From contig NZ_CP054705.1 of assembly GCF_016495725.1 (NCBI RefSeq), positions 2,976,001-3,040,000 of the forward strand: 64,000 bases of DNA. Direction: 5' to 3'. Of the stretch, positions 26,015 to 34,577 are shown piece by piece. The notes beneath the pieces are model-generated. The model searched no databases. It was not told the DNA's origin and saw only the letters and a list, made by a program, of their open reading frames with translations. Both the position numbers and the translations under genes were made by a program. Origin of the DNA: Salicibibacter cibarius (GTDB lineage: Bacteria > Bacillota > Bacilli > Bacillales > Marinococcaceae). Positions within the stretch are counted from its first letter, which is position 1. Every line of letters starts with the position of its first letter.

Positions 26015-27853
26015 TTACGTTGAAATTTTCTTGTTGCGTTTTTGTTCGCGCTCGCGCATGGACGTACTTAACGTTTTCTTGCGAAGGCGTATAGCCTGCG
26101 GAGTGAGCTCACAATATTCATCTTCGTTCAAGTATTGCATAGCTTCTTCAAGCGTTAAGATACGCGGGCGCTTTAACGTCGACGTCTGTTCTTTCGTAGC
26201 CGAGCGAATATTGTTCTGTGCTTTTTCTTTCGTAATGTTTACCGCCAAGTCGTTTTCCCGGTTGTGTTCACCAACAATCATGCCCTCGTAAACCGCCGTA
26301 CCGGCCTCAACAAACAGCATGCCCCGGTCTTCCAATTGCAACATGCTATATGTCGTTGCTTTTCCTTTTTCTTTTGCCACGAGTACGCCTTCCCTGCGTC
26401 CGGCAATTTGCCCTTCAATGATTGGTTGATAAGAGTCGAAAGAGTGGTTAATGATGCCATAGCCCTTCGTTTGCGATAAAAACTCAGTTGAATAACCGAC
26501 CAATCCCCGTGCAGGAATTAAAAATTCCAAACGCGTCTGCCCCTCACCTTCTTGTTTCATGTTGAGCATTTCGCCTTTTCGCTCGCCAAGTGATTCCATG
26601 ACCGGACCGGTGTAGTCCTCAGGGATATCGATTTGCACGCGTTCGAACGGTTCATGTTTTACACCATCGATTTCTTTTACAATCACTTCCGGTTTGGAAA
26701 CTTGCAACTCGTATCCTTCCCGGCGCATATTTTCGATAAGAATGGAGAGGTGCAATTCCCCGCGCCCGGAGACCGTCCACGCATCCGGGGATTCGGTTTC
26801 CTCCACTTTCAGGCTCACATCCGTTTCCAATTGGCGCAACAAGCGTTCTTCAATTTTCCGGCTCGTCACGTGGTCCCCTTCCAACCCGGAAAAAGGGCTG
26901 TTATTGGCCAAAAACGTCATTTTGAGCGTTGGCTCATCAATACGGAGGGCAGGCAACGCTTCCACATGGTCCTCGAGGCAAATCGTTTCCCCGACATTAA
27001 TGTCATCGACGCCGGCAATCGCGATGATGTCGCCGGCTTCAGCCTCTTTGATCTCCTGTTTTTCCAAACCGTGAAAACCAAACAGCTTGCTGACGCGGAA
27101 TTTTCGTTCTTCGCCATCCCTCGTAATCAAGACCGCCCGGTCTCCGTGGGCAACTTTTCCGTTGAAAATTCGTCCAACCCCGATTCGGCCCAGAAAATCA
27201 TTGTATTCCAACATCGTAATCTGAAACTGCAACGGTTCAGCGCCCGTATCCTTGGGAGCAGGCACATTGTCGACAATCGCATCGAATAGAACGTCCATCC
27301 CTTGATCGGCCTCATCTTCCGGCTGTTTGGCCGTGCCGTTGATAGCCGATGCGTGGAGGACCGGAAAATCAAGTTGGTCTTCCGTCGCCCCCAATTCTAT
27401 AAAAAGATCCAGCACTTCATCGACGACCTCTTCCGGTCGTGCATTTTCCCGGTCGATTTTATTCAACACGACGACAGGCGTTAGTTCTTGTTCAAGTGCT
27501 TTTTTTAAAACAAACCGGGTTTGCGGCATGCATCCTTCATAGGCATCGACAACGAGAAGCACCCCGTCCACCATTTTTAAAATTCGTTCCACTTCGCCGC
27601 CAAAATCAGCATGGCCCGGTGTATCAAGAATGTTGATTTGTTTTTCATTATACTGTACAGCGGTATTTTTCGCTAAAATTGTAATGCCGCGTTCTTTTTC
27701 CAAGTCATCTGTATCCATGGCACGTTCGCTCACACGCTCGTGTGCTTTAAATGTCCCCGATTGCTTTAACATTTCATCAACGAGCGTCGTTTTGCCGTGA
27801 TCCACATGCGCAATGATCGCGATATTGCGCAAGTCGTTACGAATAGTATTCAC
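26015..27853 (-). CDS. typA: Ribosome-associated GTPase TypA/BipA
   Basis: 612 residues, a translational GTPase that helps large-subunit assembly and stress or cold growth. G1 is AHVDHGKTTLVDEML, G3 is DTPGHADFGGEV and G4 is NKIDRENA, followed by domain II, two alpha-beta domains and a BipA-specific C-terminus ending in a Lys/Arg-rich tail. The ATG at 27853 follows GGAGAG. Upstream lies a 52-bp repeat array. Confidence 0.96.
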   Translation of the reverse strand: MNTIRNDLRNIAIIAHVDHGKTTLVDEMLKQSGTFKAHERVSERAMDTDDLEKERGITILAKNTAVQYNEKQINILDTPGHADFGGEVERILKMVDGVLLVVDAYEGCMPQTRFVLKKALEQELTPVVVLNKIDRENARPEEVVDEVLDLFIELGATEDQLDFPVLHASAINGTAKQPEDEADQGMDVLFDAIVDNVPAPKDTGAEPLQFQITMLEYNDFLGRIGVGRIFNGKVAHGDRAVLITRDGEERKFRVSKLFGFHGLEKQEIKEAEAGDIIAIAGVDDINVGETICLEDHVEALPALRIDEPTLKMTFLANNSPFSGLEGDHVTSRKIEERLLRQLETDVSLKVEETESPDAWTVSGRGELHLSILIENMRREGYELQVSKPEVIVKEIDGVKHEPFERVQIDIPEDYTGPVMESLGERKGEMLNMKQEGEGQTRLEFLIPARGLVGYSTEFLSQTKGYGIINHSFDSYQPIIEGQIAGRREGVLVAKEKGKATTYSMLQLEDRGMLFVEAGTAVYEGMIVGEHNRENDLAVNITKEKAQNNIRSATKEQTSTLKRPRILTLEEAMQYLNEDEYCELTPQAIRLRKKTLSTSMREREQKRNKKIST

Positions 27854-27959
27854 TATGCAGTTCTCTCCTTAGTCTAAGCATATATCTTTAACTTTTCGAT
27901 TTTACCATATTGAGTGGGTTATCGGCAAAAGTAGGGATTGGGGTTGGGTGGTAAGTAAG

Positions 27960-28415
27960 GGGCAGGGCGGTTCACGACGGGTTTGGTCGCCATAAACCTA
28001 TCATGGCGATCGAAAATGGGTTTACGATGCGAGTTCGGGATCCATGAACCGATCATGGTGACCGAAAACAGGTTTACGATGCGGGGTCGGGCTTCATGGA
28101 CCCGTCATGACGACCGAAAACAGGTTTACGATGCGGGGTCGGGCTTCATGAACCCGTCATGGTGACCGAAATAGGATTTGCGATTCGGGTTCGAGCTTCA
28201 TGAACCGATCATGATGACCGAAAACAGGTTTACGATGCGGGGTCGGGCTTCATGGACCCGTCATGACGACCGAAATGGGTCTTTGCGATTCGGGTTCGGA
28301 CTTCATGAACCCGTCATGGTGACCGAAAACAAGTTTACGATGCGGGGTCGGGCTTCATGGACCCGTCATGGTGACCGAAATGGACTTTTGACAGGTCATT
28401 CAGGCTCCATGAAGT
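27960..28415. repeat. 52-bp palindromic array, family 4 (8 units)
   Basis: The anchor GAYCGAAA occurs at 28008, 28060, 28112, 28164, 28216, 28268, 28321 and 28373: six steps of 52 and one of 53. Each unit has a 33-bp imperfect palindrome (TTCGGGCTTCATGA...TCATGGTGACCGAA) plus a ~19-bp spacer that is similar but not identical between units. It fills the gap between typA and the NERD gene. Confidence 0.9.
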
Positions 28416-28504
28416 AACTCCGCGACAAAAAAGAAGAATTCTCTAAAATATCGCTTGTAAATATTGAATATTTAGTATAATATAATCATGAAAGGGAGTG
28501 TGTT

Positions 28505-29419
28505 ATGAGAACTATAAAATATCGCACCGTGTCAAAAGAACTAAAATTTTTAAGACAGTTAAATGCGCGAATGACATTACCACCACATGAGAAAAGGTAC
28601 TATTCAAATCTTGAGAAAGGATTTAAAGGCGAGCAAATATTCGATTCTTATGTCGAGAAACTTTCCAATGACTTTCTTGTGGTTAACGATTTATTGCTAA
28701 AACACAACTACACAACTTTTCAAATTGATTCGCTGATTATTTTTCAAGACATGCTCTATAATTTGAACGTAAAATATTATGAAGGCGATCATTACTTGGA
28801 AGGTAAAAATTGGCACAAAATTTCTGGTACTGAAATCAAGAACCCCTTGCTTCAGTTAGAACGAAGCGAATCTCTTCTGCGACAGTTGCTTCAATATCAC
28901 AAATTCAACCACTACCCGATCGAATCCCTCCTCATTTTTGTCCATCCTGAATTTAACCTATACAATGCTTATCCTGAGCTTCCCGCAATTTTCCCTCCGC
29001 AACTTCAACGATTTTTGATCCATTTGAATGAAAAGCCATCGCAAACTAATCATAAGCATGAAAAACTTGCCAACCAATTAGTTTCTCTCCATCAATCTGA
29101 CCCTCCTTTTTCTCAACTCCCTGAATATGAATACGAAGAAATCAAGAAAAGTTTACTGTGCAATCGGTGTTTCTCAAATATGTCCCATAAAGAGAGGAAA
29201 TGGGTTATATGCCAAAAATGCGGCTCTGTCGAAGACGACCAAAAGGCGATTATGCGGGCAATTGAAGAATTCAAACTGCTTTTCCCGGAGCGAAAAATAA
29301 CAACCAACGGTATAGAAGAATGGTGTGGAGGGGACATACCGAGTAAAAAAATCAGAAGAATCTTGTCCCAACAATATCAGCGTGTTGGGCATGGGAAATA
29401 TTCATTTTACGTTGGGTGA
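28505..29419 (+). CDS. NERD-domain protein with C-terminal zinc ribbon
   Basis: 304 residues. The N-terminal half (about 35-150) fits the NERD nuclease-related domain: KGFKGEQIFDSYV, FQIDSLIIF, then a VKYYEGDHYLEG strand. A four-cysteine ribbon follows (CNRCF and CQKCGS, about 222-244), and the tail has an IPSKKIRRIL element that may bind DNA. NERD proteins are thought to process nucleic acids. TATAAT at 28476 and AAAGGGAG before the ATG support expression. The gene is clearly more AT-rich than its surroundings and is bracketed by two 52-bp arrays, so it looks acquired. Confidence 0.8.
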   Translation: MRTIKYRTVSKELKFLRQLNARMTLPPHEKRYYSNLEKGFKGEQIFDSYVEKLSNDFLVVNDLLLKHNYTTFQIDSLIIFQDMLYNLNVKYYEGDHYLEGKNWHKISGTEIKNPLLQLERSESLLRQLLQYHKFNHYPIESLLIFVHPEFNLYNAYPELPAIFPPQLQRFLIHLNEKPSQTNHKHEKLANQLVSLHQSDPPFSQLPEYEYEEIKKSLLCNRCFSNMSHKERKWVICQKCGSVEDDQKAIMRAIEEFKLLFPERKITTNGIEEWCGGDIPSKKIRRILSQQYQRVGHGKYSFYVG

Positions 29420-29715
29420 ATGAGTCATGGAGACTGAGGCGCGTTTCGTGCTCTATGACTCGCCATGGCGACCGAAAAGGGATTCGCGATGTGATTTCGG
29501 GCGCTATGGACCCGCCATGGCGACCGGAATGGGTCTTCCAGGGCGAGTTCGGGCGCCATAAACCCGTCATGAGGACCGAATTAAGTTTTGCGATTCGGAT
29601 TCGGGCTTCATCAACCCGTCATGGTGACCGAAATAGGTTTTGCGATTCGGATTCGGGCTTCATCAACTCGTCATGACGACCGAAATAGGTTTTGCGATGT
29701 GATTTCGGGCACCAT
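29420..29715. repeat. 52-bp palindromic array, family 4 (second, 5 units)
   Basis: GACCG anchors at 29470, 29522, 29574, 29626 and 29678 are exactly 52 bp apart, and a shortened unit (38 bp) precedes them. The palindrome core is the same as in the array before the NERD gene. The spacers include GTTTTGCGATTCGGA twice. Confidence 0.9.
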
Positions 29716-29785
29716 AAAGAATCCCTTGATCCCCTTGCGCGTTTTCTTTACACTAGACGAAGGAAAACGAAAAGCAGGTGAACTG

Positions 29786-29962
29786 ATGCGAAAAATAAAC
29801 TGGACCCTCTTATTCTTAGCCTTTCTTGCCACAGCGTCCATCTTGTCCTATGGCATTGCAGTGGCGGAACGAAGTATCTTAATCGCGATCATCGCGACCA
29901 TCGTTCTGTATGCTTCGTTCAAAGGCGCGGCCATTTACCGTAAAAGAAAACCCGTGACCTAA
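29786..29962 (+). CDS. ylaF: YlaF-like small membrane protein
   Basis: 58 residues from the ATG at 29786 after AAGCAGGTG. Two hydrophobic segments, a start MRKINWTLLFLAF and a basic end (YRKRKPVT) match the YlaF (DUF5325) type, which lies next to typA in B. subtilis. Function unknown. Confidence 0.75.
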   Translation: MRKINWTLLFLAFLATASILSYGIAVAERSILIAIIATIVLYASFKGAAIYRKRKPVT

Positions 29963-29973
29963 TCCCTTTTCCC

Positions 29974-30026
29974 AAGAAAACGAACAGCCCCCGCATCACC
30001 GCGCAAGGGGCTGTTCGTTTTTTTAT
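29974..30026. terminator. Bidirectional terminator between ylaF and suhB
   Basis: AAAACGAACAGCCCC and GGGGCTGTTCGTTTT form a 15-bp stem with T and A tracts on either side. Confidence 0.9.
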
Positions 30027-30817
30027 TGATCAGCATTACACCTTTGGTAAATGTCTTCAAAGACGTTTTTTTCACCTGCAAGCATAGAACATGAATCTTT
30101 AAACAAGGTATCATGATCAAACAGAGGCGCACAACCGGCATCCGTTTCCGAAAGCAGAACCATTGCGCCTGCGTAGTCCCATGGTGACAAGCGCATATTT
30201 ATATAAGCATCCAAACGTCCGGCAGCGATGTAAGCCAGTTCCAAGGAAGCAGCGCCGTAAGACCGGGTCGCGCGTACGTCCCTCACAATATTTGCGAACA
30301 CTTCTTTCGTTGTCGCGTCTGCTCTGCCAACGAGCCAACGCGCGTTAAAACCGATGATTGCACGCGATAGATCCACCGGCCTTCGCGGGTGTAATTTTTT
30401 CCCGTTCAGGTATGCCCCCTCCCCTTGAACGGCACTAAACAATTCGTCGGCAATCAAATCATAGATCACACCGACTTTGCCCTCCCCTTCATAATGAATC
30501 CCAATCGAAATGGCGAAATTCATATACTGATGGACGTAATTCGTCGTCCCGTCGATCGGGTCGATATACCAAGTCACGACATTTTCGGGCGTTGATTTGT
30601 CATGCCTTCCTTCTTCGCCAACCACAAAGTGCGTGGGATATGTTTCTTTAATTTTTTTCGTTAACATACGTTGCACTGCAAAGTCATTCTCGGTCACAAG
30701 GTCATCCGCGTCTTCTTTCGTGTCAATATCCAGCTTCCGAATAGCGGGATCGTAAAGACGGTGGGCGGCCTCCGTTATAAATGCTATTGCTTGATCTTTC
30801 ATCGCTGTCCAATCCAC
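30023..30817 (-). CDS. suhB: Inositol monophosphatase family protein (YktC)
   Basis: 264 residues. Metal-binding motifs are GEEG, YIDPIDGTTNYVH and SPWDYAGAMVLLSE, typical of the Mg-dependent IMPase/SuhB family. B. subtilis YktC hydrolyses inositol monophosphate. The position in the ykt-yla cluster agrees. It ends in the shared terminator with ylaF. Confidence 0.92.
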   Translation of the reverse strand: MDWTAMKDQAIAFITEAAHRLYDPAIRKLDIDTKEDADDLVTENDFAVQRMLTKKIKETYPTHFVVGEEGRHDKSTPENVVTWYIDPIDGTTNYVHQYMNFAISIGIHYEGEGKVGVIYDLIADELFSAVQGEGAYLNGKKLHPRRPVDLSRAIIGFNARWLVGRADATTKEVFANIVRDVRATRSYGAASLELAYIAAGRLDAYINMRLSPWDYAGAMVLLSETDAGCAPLFDHDTLFKDSCSMLAGEKNVFEDIYQRCNADQ

Positions 30818-30966
30818 GGGATGACCCTCTCCTTCGATGTTCGCAAATGGCTATGGATAGTATCTCATATTTGCTGTTGATTTTAAAAGGGCTCGCACGC
30901 AAGACCATGCTACCCGTATCTATACATGTATGTATTATGTTCCCCTTCTTAGACTTCCATAAACAA

Positions 30967-30990
30967 GAAAAACGGGCAAATGCCCGCTTT
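30967..30990 (-). terminator. Terminator after the ykzI-like gene
   Basis: GCGGGCA and TGCCCGT pair on the minus strand, followed by TTTTC. Confidence 0.7.
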
Positions 30991-31020
30991 CCGCCAAAAC
31001 TCATGAATGCGCTTTTATTG

Positions 31021-31209
31021 TTACGCTTCTAAACGTATGAGCTCTTGTCTAAGTTGTTTCAAGCGTTGTTTTGTTTGAACTTTTTCTTCTTCATCATTGC
31101 CTTTCATTGCGTCGTGCAGCGTGACGAGTTCATAATCGATTTCCAGACGTAGCACCGGTATTCGTTCCTCAGCGTCAGTCCTCTTAAGCGCTTGGATGAC
31201 TTGTTCCAT
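31021..31209 (-). CDS. YkzI-like small protein
   Basis: 62 residues from the ATG at 31209 after GAGGGGTG. A charged, helical sequence (MEQVIQALKRTDAEERIPVL, later KVQTKQRLKQLRQELIRL) predicts a short coiled coil. Size and position between yktB and suhB match B. subtilis ykzI. An in-frame extension to 31260 lacks a ribosome site. Function unknown. Confidence 0.7.
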   Translation of the reverse strand: MEQVIQALKRTDAEERIPVLRLEIDYELVTLHDAMKGNDEEEKVQTKQRLKQLRQELIRLEA

Positions 31210-31409
31210 CACACACACCCCTCTTTTTTTAAAGCCTCTGACAACCACAAGCAATGACATGATTAATTATTCTGATTTTGATTATTATATCATATGCACT
31301 CCATATTTCAAGCGTCCAGTTCATTTCATATAAAAAAATTCAATCACTGCTTTCGGTTTGATTCCTCGTCCCACAAGCGCTATCATAATGAGTAAAGGAG
31401 TTTTGCCAG

Positions 31410-32042
31410 ATGGATCTTCCAACATTTACACACGATGAATTCAATGTCTTTCATATCGAAGGACTCGAACCGCGAATGGAAGCGATACGGGAAAAAATTC
31501 AGCCGAAATTCAAAGCGCTCGGTGAACCCCTGGCTGAGGAACTCAGCGATTTAACCGGCAACGACATGTTTTTGCACATCGCTAAACACGCTCGCCGAAA
31601 AACAAACCCGCCAACAGATACATGGCTCGCCGTTGCTCACGACAATCGCGGCTATAAAAAACATCCTCATTTTCAAGTCGGATTGTTTGATGATCATCTG
31701 TTCATTTGGCTTGCCTTTATTTACGAGCTTCCGAATAAAAAAGAAATCGCACAGCAATTGTTGGACCGCCAAGATGAGCTCGAGAAACTACCCGGCCATT
31801 ACGCTGTGTCACTGGATCATACAAAGAAAAATGCACGTACATTGGAAGCGATGGGCTCCGAGGAATTGCACAAAAGCCTCGTGCGTTTTCGTGACGTGAA
31901 AAAGGGAGAGTTTTTGATCGGGCAACAAATTGCACGTGACAATCCTGTCTTGGAAAACGAAGACAAACTCTTTTCAACAATCATGGATACGTTTAAACGT
32001 GTACAACCGTTTTACAAACAAACCACCCAATTGCACACGTAA
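31410..32042 (+). CDS. yktB: YktB, DUF1054 family protein
   Basis: 210 residues. FTHDEFNVFHIEGLEPRMEA, then HVAKHARRKTNPP-like (here HIAKHARRKTNPPTDTWLAV) and RGYKKHPHFQVGLFDDHLF match the UPF0637 (DUF1054) family represented by YktB. A soluble alpha-beta protein of unknown function. The RBS is GTAAAGGAG. Order with yktA and suhB is conserved. Confidence 0.92.
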   Translation: MDLPTFTHDEFNVFHIEGLEPRMEAIREKIQPKFKALGEPLAEELSDLTGNDMFLHIAKHARRKTNPPTDTWLAVAHDNRGYKKHPHFQVGLFDDHLFIWLAFIYELPNKKEIAQQLLDRQDELEKLPGHYAVSLDHTKKNARTLEAMGSEELHKSLVRFRDVKKGEFLIGQQIARDNPVLENEDKLFSTIMDTFKRVQPFYKQTTQLHT

Positions 32043-32070
32043 AAAAACAAGGCGAAAAAGCCTTGTTTTA
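32040..32070. terminator. Terminator between yktB and yktA
   Basis: AAACAAGGC and GCCTTGTTT pair around GAAAAA; it lies between two convergent genes. Confidence 0.85.
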
Positions 32071-32346
32071 CGTGTGCCGGACGACGTCCTCCGGGTCTTT
32101 TTCCATGGCCAAGCGGACCGTTCGCCAACACGATTGCTCCGCTTGTTCATCATAATCCCGAAAATACGTCTTTTCCTCATTTTTTGCCGGCACCACTTCT
32201 TTAAATTTCTTATAAGCGTTTAGAAGTTCACCTGCTTTAACGCCTTCATTGTAGGCATTATCGACTTGTGTGAAAAAGTTCGCAACCGTTACAATCTCAT
32301 CTTCCGTCCAATCGGTAGAAAATGGAATAGCTATTTCGTCTTTCAT
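32068..32346 (-). CDS. yktA: YktA, UPF0223 family protein
   Basis: 92 residues. TDWTEDEIVTVANFFTQVD, AYKKFKEVVPAKNEEK and CWRTVRLA match the UPF0223 family (B. subtilis YktA). Small, cytosolic, unknown function. The ribosome site GAGGTGG precedes the ATG at 32346. Confidence 0.92.
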   Translation of the reverse strand: MKDEIAIPFSTDWTEDEIVTVANFFTQVDNAYNEGVKAGELLNAYKKFKEVVPAKNEEKTYFRDYDEQAEQSCWRTVRLAMEKDPEDVVRHT

Positions 32347-32372
32347 CGTAACACCACCTCGAAGCTATTATA

Positions 32373-32515
32373 GTTAGAAAATTTGGCTTTTCGTCAAGCT
32401 TTTTATGGTGAAAGCCTTAATTGCACTGTTGATTATACTTTCTTACCTGCTTAGAAAAACTTGGCTTCCACCAAGTCTTTATAGTGGAAACCTTAGTTTA
32501 TCTTATACTTTAATC
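32373..32515 (+). repeat. Two adjacent degenerate R1 copies (g1, g2)
   Basis: TTAGAAAATTTGGCTTTTCG starts copy g1 at about 32373, and TTAGAAAAACTTGGCTTCC starts g2 at about 32451. Both keep the module I hairpin. In g1 module II has lost its first arm; in g2 it is reduced to TATCTTATACTTT. Confidence 0.75.
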
Positions 32516-32544
32516 CTTTAACAAAGTTAAACATTCTTAAAGTG

Positions 32545-32592
32545 CAAAAAAAGGTGGCGTCCCGCCGCACGAGCGGCGATACACCACCTCTT
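32545..32592 (-). terminator. Terminator of the SR1-like RNA
   Basis: On the minus strand AGGTGGTGT and ACGCCACCT pair around a GCCGC/GCGGC inner stem, followed by seven T. Confidence 0.85.
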
Positions 32593-32606
32593 AAGAACGC
32601 GCGTTG

Positions 32607-32723
32607 TTATTTTGACGCGCGTTTTTTCTTGCATGCTTCACAATTTCCGTATAACGTTGCCATCTTATCCGCTTTGAAATGTTCAATGGTGCAGTCACAT
32701 TCGGAACAAACGATCATTGCCAT
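32607..32723 (-). CDS. SR1P-like GapA-binding peptide
   Basis: 38 residues, starting MAMIVCSECDCTIEHF and containing KMATLYGNCEAC. B. subtilis SR1P has the same pattern (TIVCQDCN...KVTTLYGTC) and binds GapA, promoting its interaction with RNase J1. Four or five cysteines suggest metal binding. The ATG at 32723 lies 7 nt after GGGGAGTG. The stop codon is inside a CGCGCGT/ACGCGCG hairpin (about 32597-32626). Confidence 0.88.
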   Translation of the reverse strand: MAMIVCSECDCTIEHFKADKMATLYGNCEACKKKRASK

Positions 32724-32768
32724 ACCATCGCACTCCCCTATGAAAACGTTTTATTAATGTGTATTTTT

Positions 32769-32797
32769 ATAATATGATGTCACAATCAATTTGTCAA
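32769..32797 (-). promoter_or_regulatory. Consensus sigma-A promoter of the SR1-like RNA
   Basis: On the minus strand, TTGACA (32797-32792) and TATTAT (32774-32769) with a 17-base spacer. Transcription should begin near 32762. Confidence 0.85.
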
Positions 32798-32807
32798 TGA
32801 CAAATTG
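32787..32807. promoter_or_regulatory. Perfect palindrome over the SR1-like -35 box
   Basis: The arms CAATTTGTCA and TGACAAATTG surround one A, a 21-bp perfect inverted repeat that covers the TTGACA box. It is placed to act as a repressor operator. In B. subtilis sr1 is repressed by CcpN and CcpA; whether this site belongs to either is unknown. Confidence 0.65.
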
Positions 32808-32879
32808 TATAACACATTATGAAGGTTGGAGGGTTAGAAGTTAGATGCAGGAGTGGTCACCCCGGTCTCCGCGGGGCGG

Positions 32880-33035
32880 TTCATGGCGACTGAATTCGTT
32901 CGGGAATTACTATTTCGGGCGCCATGGAGGCCTCATGAAGACCGAATTTCCTCCGGAAATCCTTTTTCGGGCACCATAGGCAATTCATGGAGCCCGAACT
33001 CGATTCATAAAGCTATTTACGGTCTCCATGAAAGC
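32880..33035. repeat. 52-bp palindromic array, family 4 (third, 3 units)
   Basis: Anchors GACTGAA, GACCGAA and GCCCGAA at 32888, 32940 and 32992 are spaced exactly 52 bp, with TTTCGGGCGCCATGGAGG-type left arms. It lies between the SR1-like RNA promoter and the deacetylase gene. Confidence 0.85.
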
Positions 33036-33074
33036 GCCCGTTCAAAAACCCGCGCATCACCACACGGGCCTATA

Positions 33075-33923
33075 TCATTCATTCTCCTGTTCAATTTCCG
33101 CGGGGTCGATAAAGTCATAGCCTTCGTCTTCGAGACCTAAAATAATATCTTCAAGGGCTTCGCTCGTCCACTCCCGATCATGCATCAGAAGATTGGCTCC
33201 ATTTTGCAAGAGCTCTGTTTCCACCATAATTTCCGACAGGGCATCGGGATCGGTATATTCTTCTTCCCAATCAAATCCGTAGGTCCAATTCATCCCTACC
33301 ATCTCTTCTTCTTCCACGACCTCCCAGCTGCGATCGGTATTTGCTCCGTGAGGCGCCCGGAAAAAGTCCGGTCTTTCCCCGGTGATCCGTTCGATTTCAT
33401 CGTTCAAATCGACGATTTCATCTTCTACCTCTTCCTCGGAGATTTCCTGTAAATTTGCATGGGTCATGGTATGGTTTCCGATTTCATGTCCATGCTCAAT
33501 AATCTCAAGGAGTTGTTCTTCTCCCTCTTCATCATCAATAAAATGATGATTGATGAAAAAAATTGCAGTCACATCAAGGTCTTCAAGCGTTTCCGCCATC
33601 TCAACCCCGTGTTCATCCGGTGCATCATCGATAGTAATCAAGACCGCTTCTTCTTCGGCATCATCAATGGGTTCCAACGCCCAGTTATTTTCATTAAGCG
33701 TGTACGCCGGTTCAGGTTCTTCTTCCATATGTTCCTCATTCTCTTCGGAAGGCTCATTGGAGGGCTCATTTTCTTCCCCTTCTTCCGATTCGTTTTCCTC
33801 TTCAACAACCGTGTTCTCTTCCTCTTCGGCTTCTTCCACGCTTACGTCTTCTTCCGTTTGTTGGCATGCCGCGAGCACGAGCGTTACTGCCAACAAACAA
33901 GGCTTTGCTTTAGACAAACGCAA
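33075..33923 (-). CDS. Polysaccharide deacetylase lipoprotein (NodB domain)
   Basis: 282 residues. A lipobox (TLVLAAC) is followed by about 60 residues dominated by Glu, then a NodB domain. Metal motifs are TIDDAPDEHG (usually TFDDGP), HTMTHANL and FRAPHG, and LLMHD near the end is catalytic in the family. It probably deacetylates cell-wall glycan at the membrane surface. The start is a TTG at 33923 after GGGGGAA. The very acidic linker suits a high-salt exterior. It stands where speA lies in B. subtilis. Confidence 0.85.
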   Translation of the reverse strand: MRLSKAKPCLLAVTLVLAACQQTEEDVSVEEAEEEENTVVEEENESEEGEENEPSNEPSEENEEHMEEEPEPAYTLNENNWALEPIDDAEEEAVLITIDDAPDEHGVEMAETLEDLDVTAIFFINHHFIDDEEGEEQLLEIIEHGHEIGNHTMTHANLQEISEEEVEDEIVDLNDEIERITGERPDFFRAPHGANTDRSWEVVEEEEMVGMNWTYGFDWEEEYTDPDALSEIMVETELLQNGANLLMHDREWTSEALEDIILGLEDEGYDFIDPAEIEQENE

Positions 33924-34152
33924 TTCAAAATTCCCCCAACTTATGTATTCATGACCCTCATTTAATATTACATTTTTCTACAAAAGTTGCAATATATTTT
34001 CAAAGATTGATTGCTTTTCTTTCTGTGACTTTAATTCTTTATCTTTGTGTTTTCTTTTCTATTACAGTTTCTTTACCTTTCCCCCTCGCTTTCATTTCCA
34101 TGATATCATCGATTCAAAGATGATTACGCCTGAAAAAAGGTCGTGAGAGAAT

Positions 34153-34536
34153 ATGACAGCTAAAAAGACGGTTTTTATAGCCATCATCTTTGCCATTATT
34201 ACAATTTCCTCTTCATGCAACAACTCAGACGACGTACATACATTTGAAGCAGTCGCTACCACCGAAGAACCTCAAGCATTGTTATTCATTGATGAAAATC
34301 AACCCGCCATTGAACGCCCTTATTATGATGCATTGATTGATTTTCAAAATAAAAGTGATGAAAAGACGGACGTCACCATTATTCGAGAGGAAGAGGCCGC
34401 GTCTAACCAATGTGAAGTGGAGGAATTTCCCACGCTTATGTTAATCCACGATGATGAATTTGTCGCGGTTGTCAGTGGCGAACAATCGATGGAGCAACTC
34501 GTCACACTCTTACAGGACAATTTCAACGAACGCTAA
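34153..34536 (+). CDS. Small lipoprotein, Slp-like with thioredoxin-like fold
   Basis: 127 residues. The signal peptide ends in the lipobox ISSSC. The mature part (ALLFIDENQPAIERPYYDAL, EFPTLMLIHDDEFVAVVSG) resembles a thioredoxin-like fold without a CxxC. B. subtilis has the small lipoprotein gene slp directly after pdhD; here the gene is convergent with pdhD. Orthology is by position and size only. Confidence 0.6.
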   Translation: MTAKKTVFIAIIFAIITISSSCNNSDDVHTFEAVATTEEPQALLFIDENQPAIERPYYDALIDFQNKSDEKTDVTIIREEEAASNQCEVEEFPTLMLIHDDEFVAVVSGEQSMEQLVTLLQDNFNER

Positions 34537-34574
34537 AACACCGGTGCTGCTATCCAGCACCGGTGTTTTCGGTT
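34535..34574. terminator. Terminator between slp-like gene and pdhD
   Basis: AAAACACCGGTGCTG and CAGCACCGGTGTTTT form a perfect 15-bp stem. Confidence 0.9.
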
Positions 34575-34577
34575 TGT

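Larger units (their letters stand above)
32545..32762 (-). ncRNA. SR1-like dual-function regulatory RNA
   Basis: About 220 nt from the promoter at 32769-32797 to the terminator at 32545-32592, encoding a 38-residue SR1P-like peptide. B. subtilis SR1 (about 205 nt) lies in the same neighbourhood, between pdhD and speA. There it base-pairs with ahrC mRNA and also encodes SR1P. RNA ends here are inferred from promoter and terminator; base-pairing targets were not tested. Confidence 0.75.

Noticed and set aside
27960-28415. CRISPR array
   Set aside because: The units are near-identical palindromes with similar spacers, no cas genes are in the window, and the repeat-spacer proportions do not fit.
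27983-28417. Open frames of 60-80 codons within the 52-bp arrays (also 29416-29676, 32853-33140, 54867-55311)
   Set aside because: 52 is not a multiple of three, so the same repeat is read in all three frames in turn; the frames stay open because the unit lacks stops. No stable protein family results.
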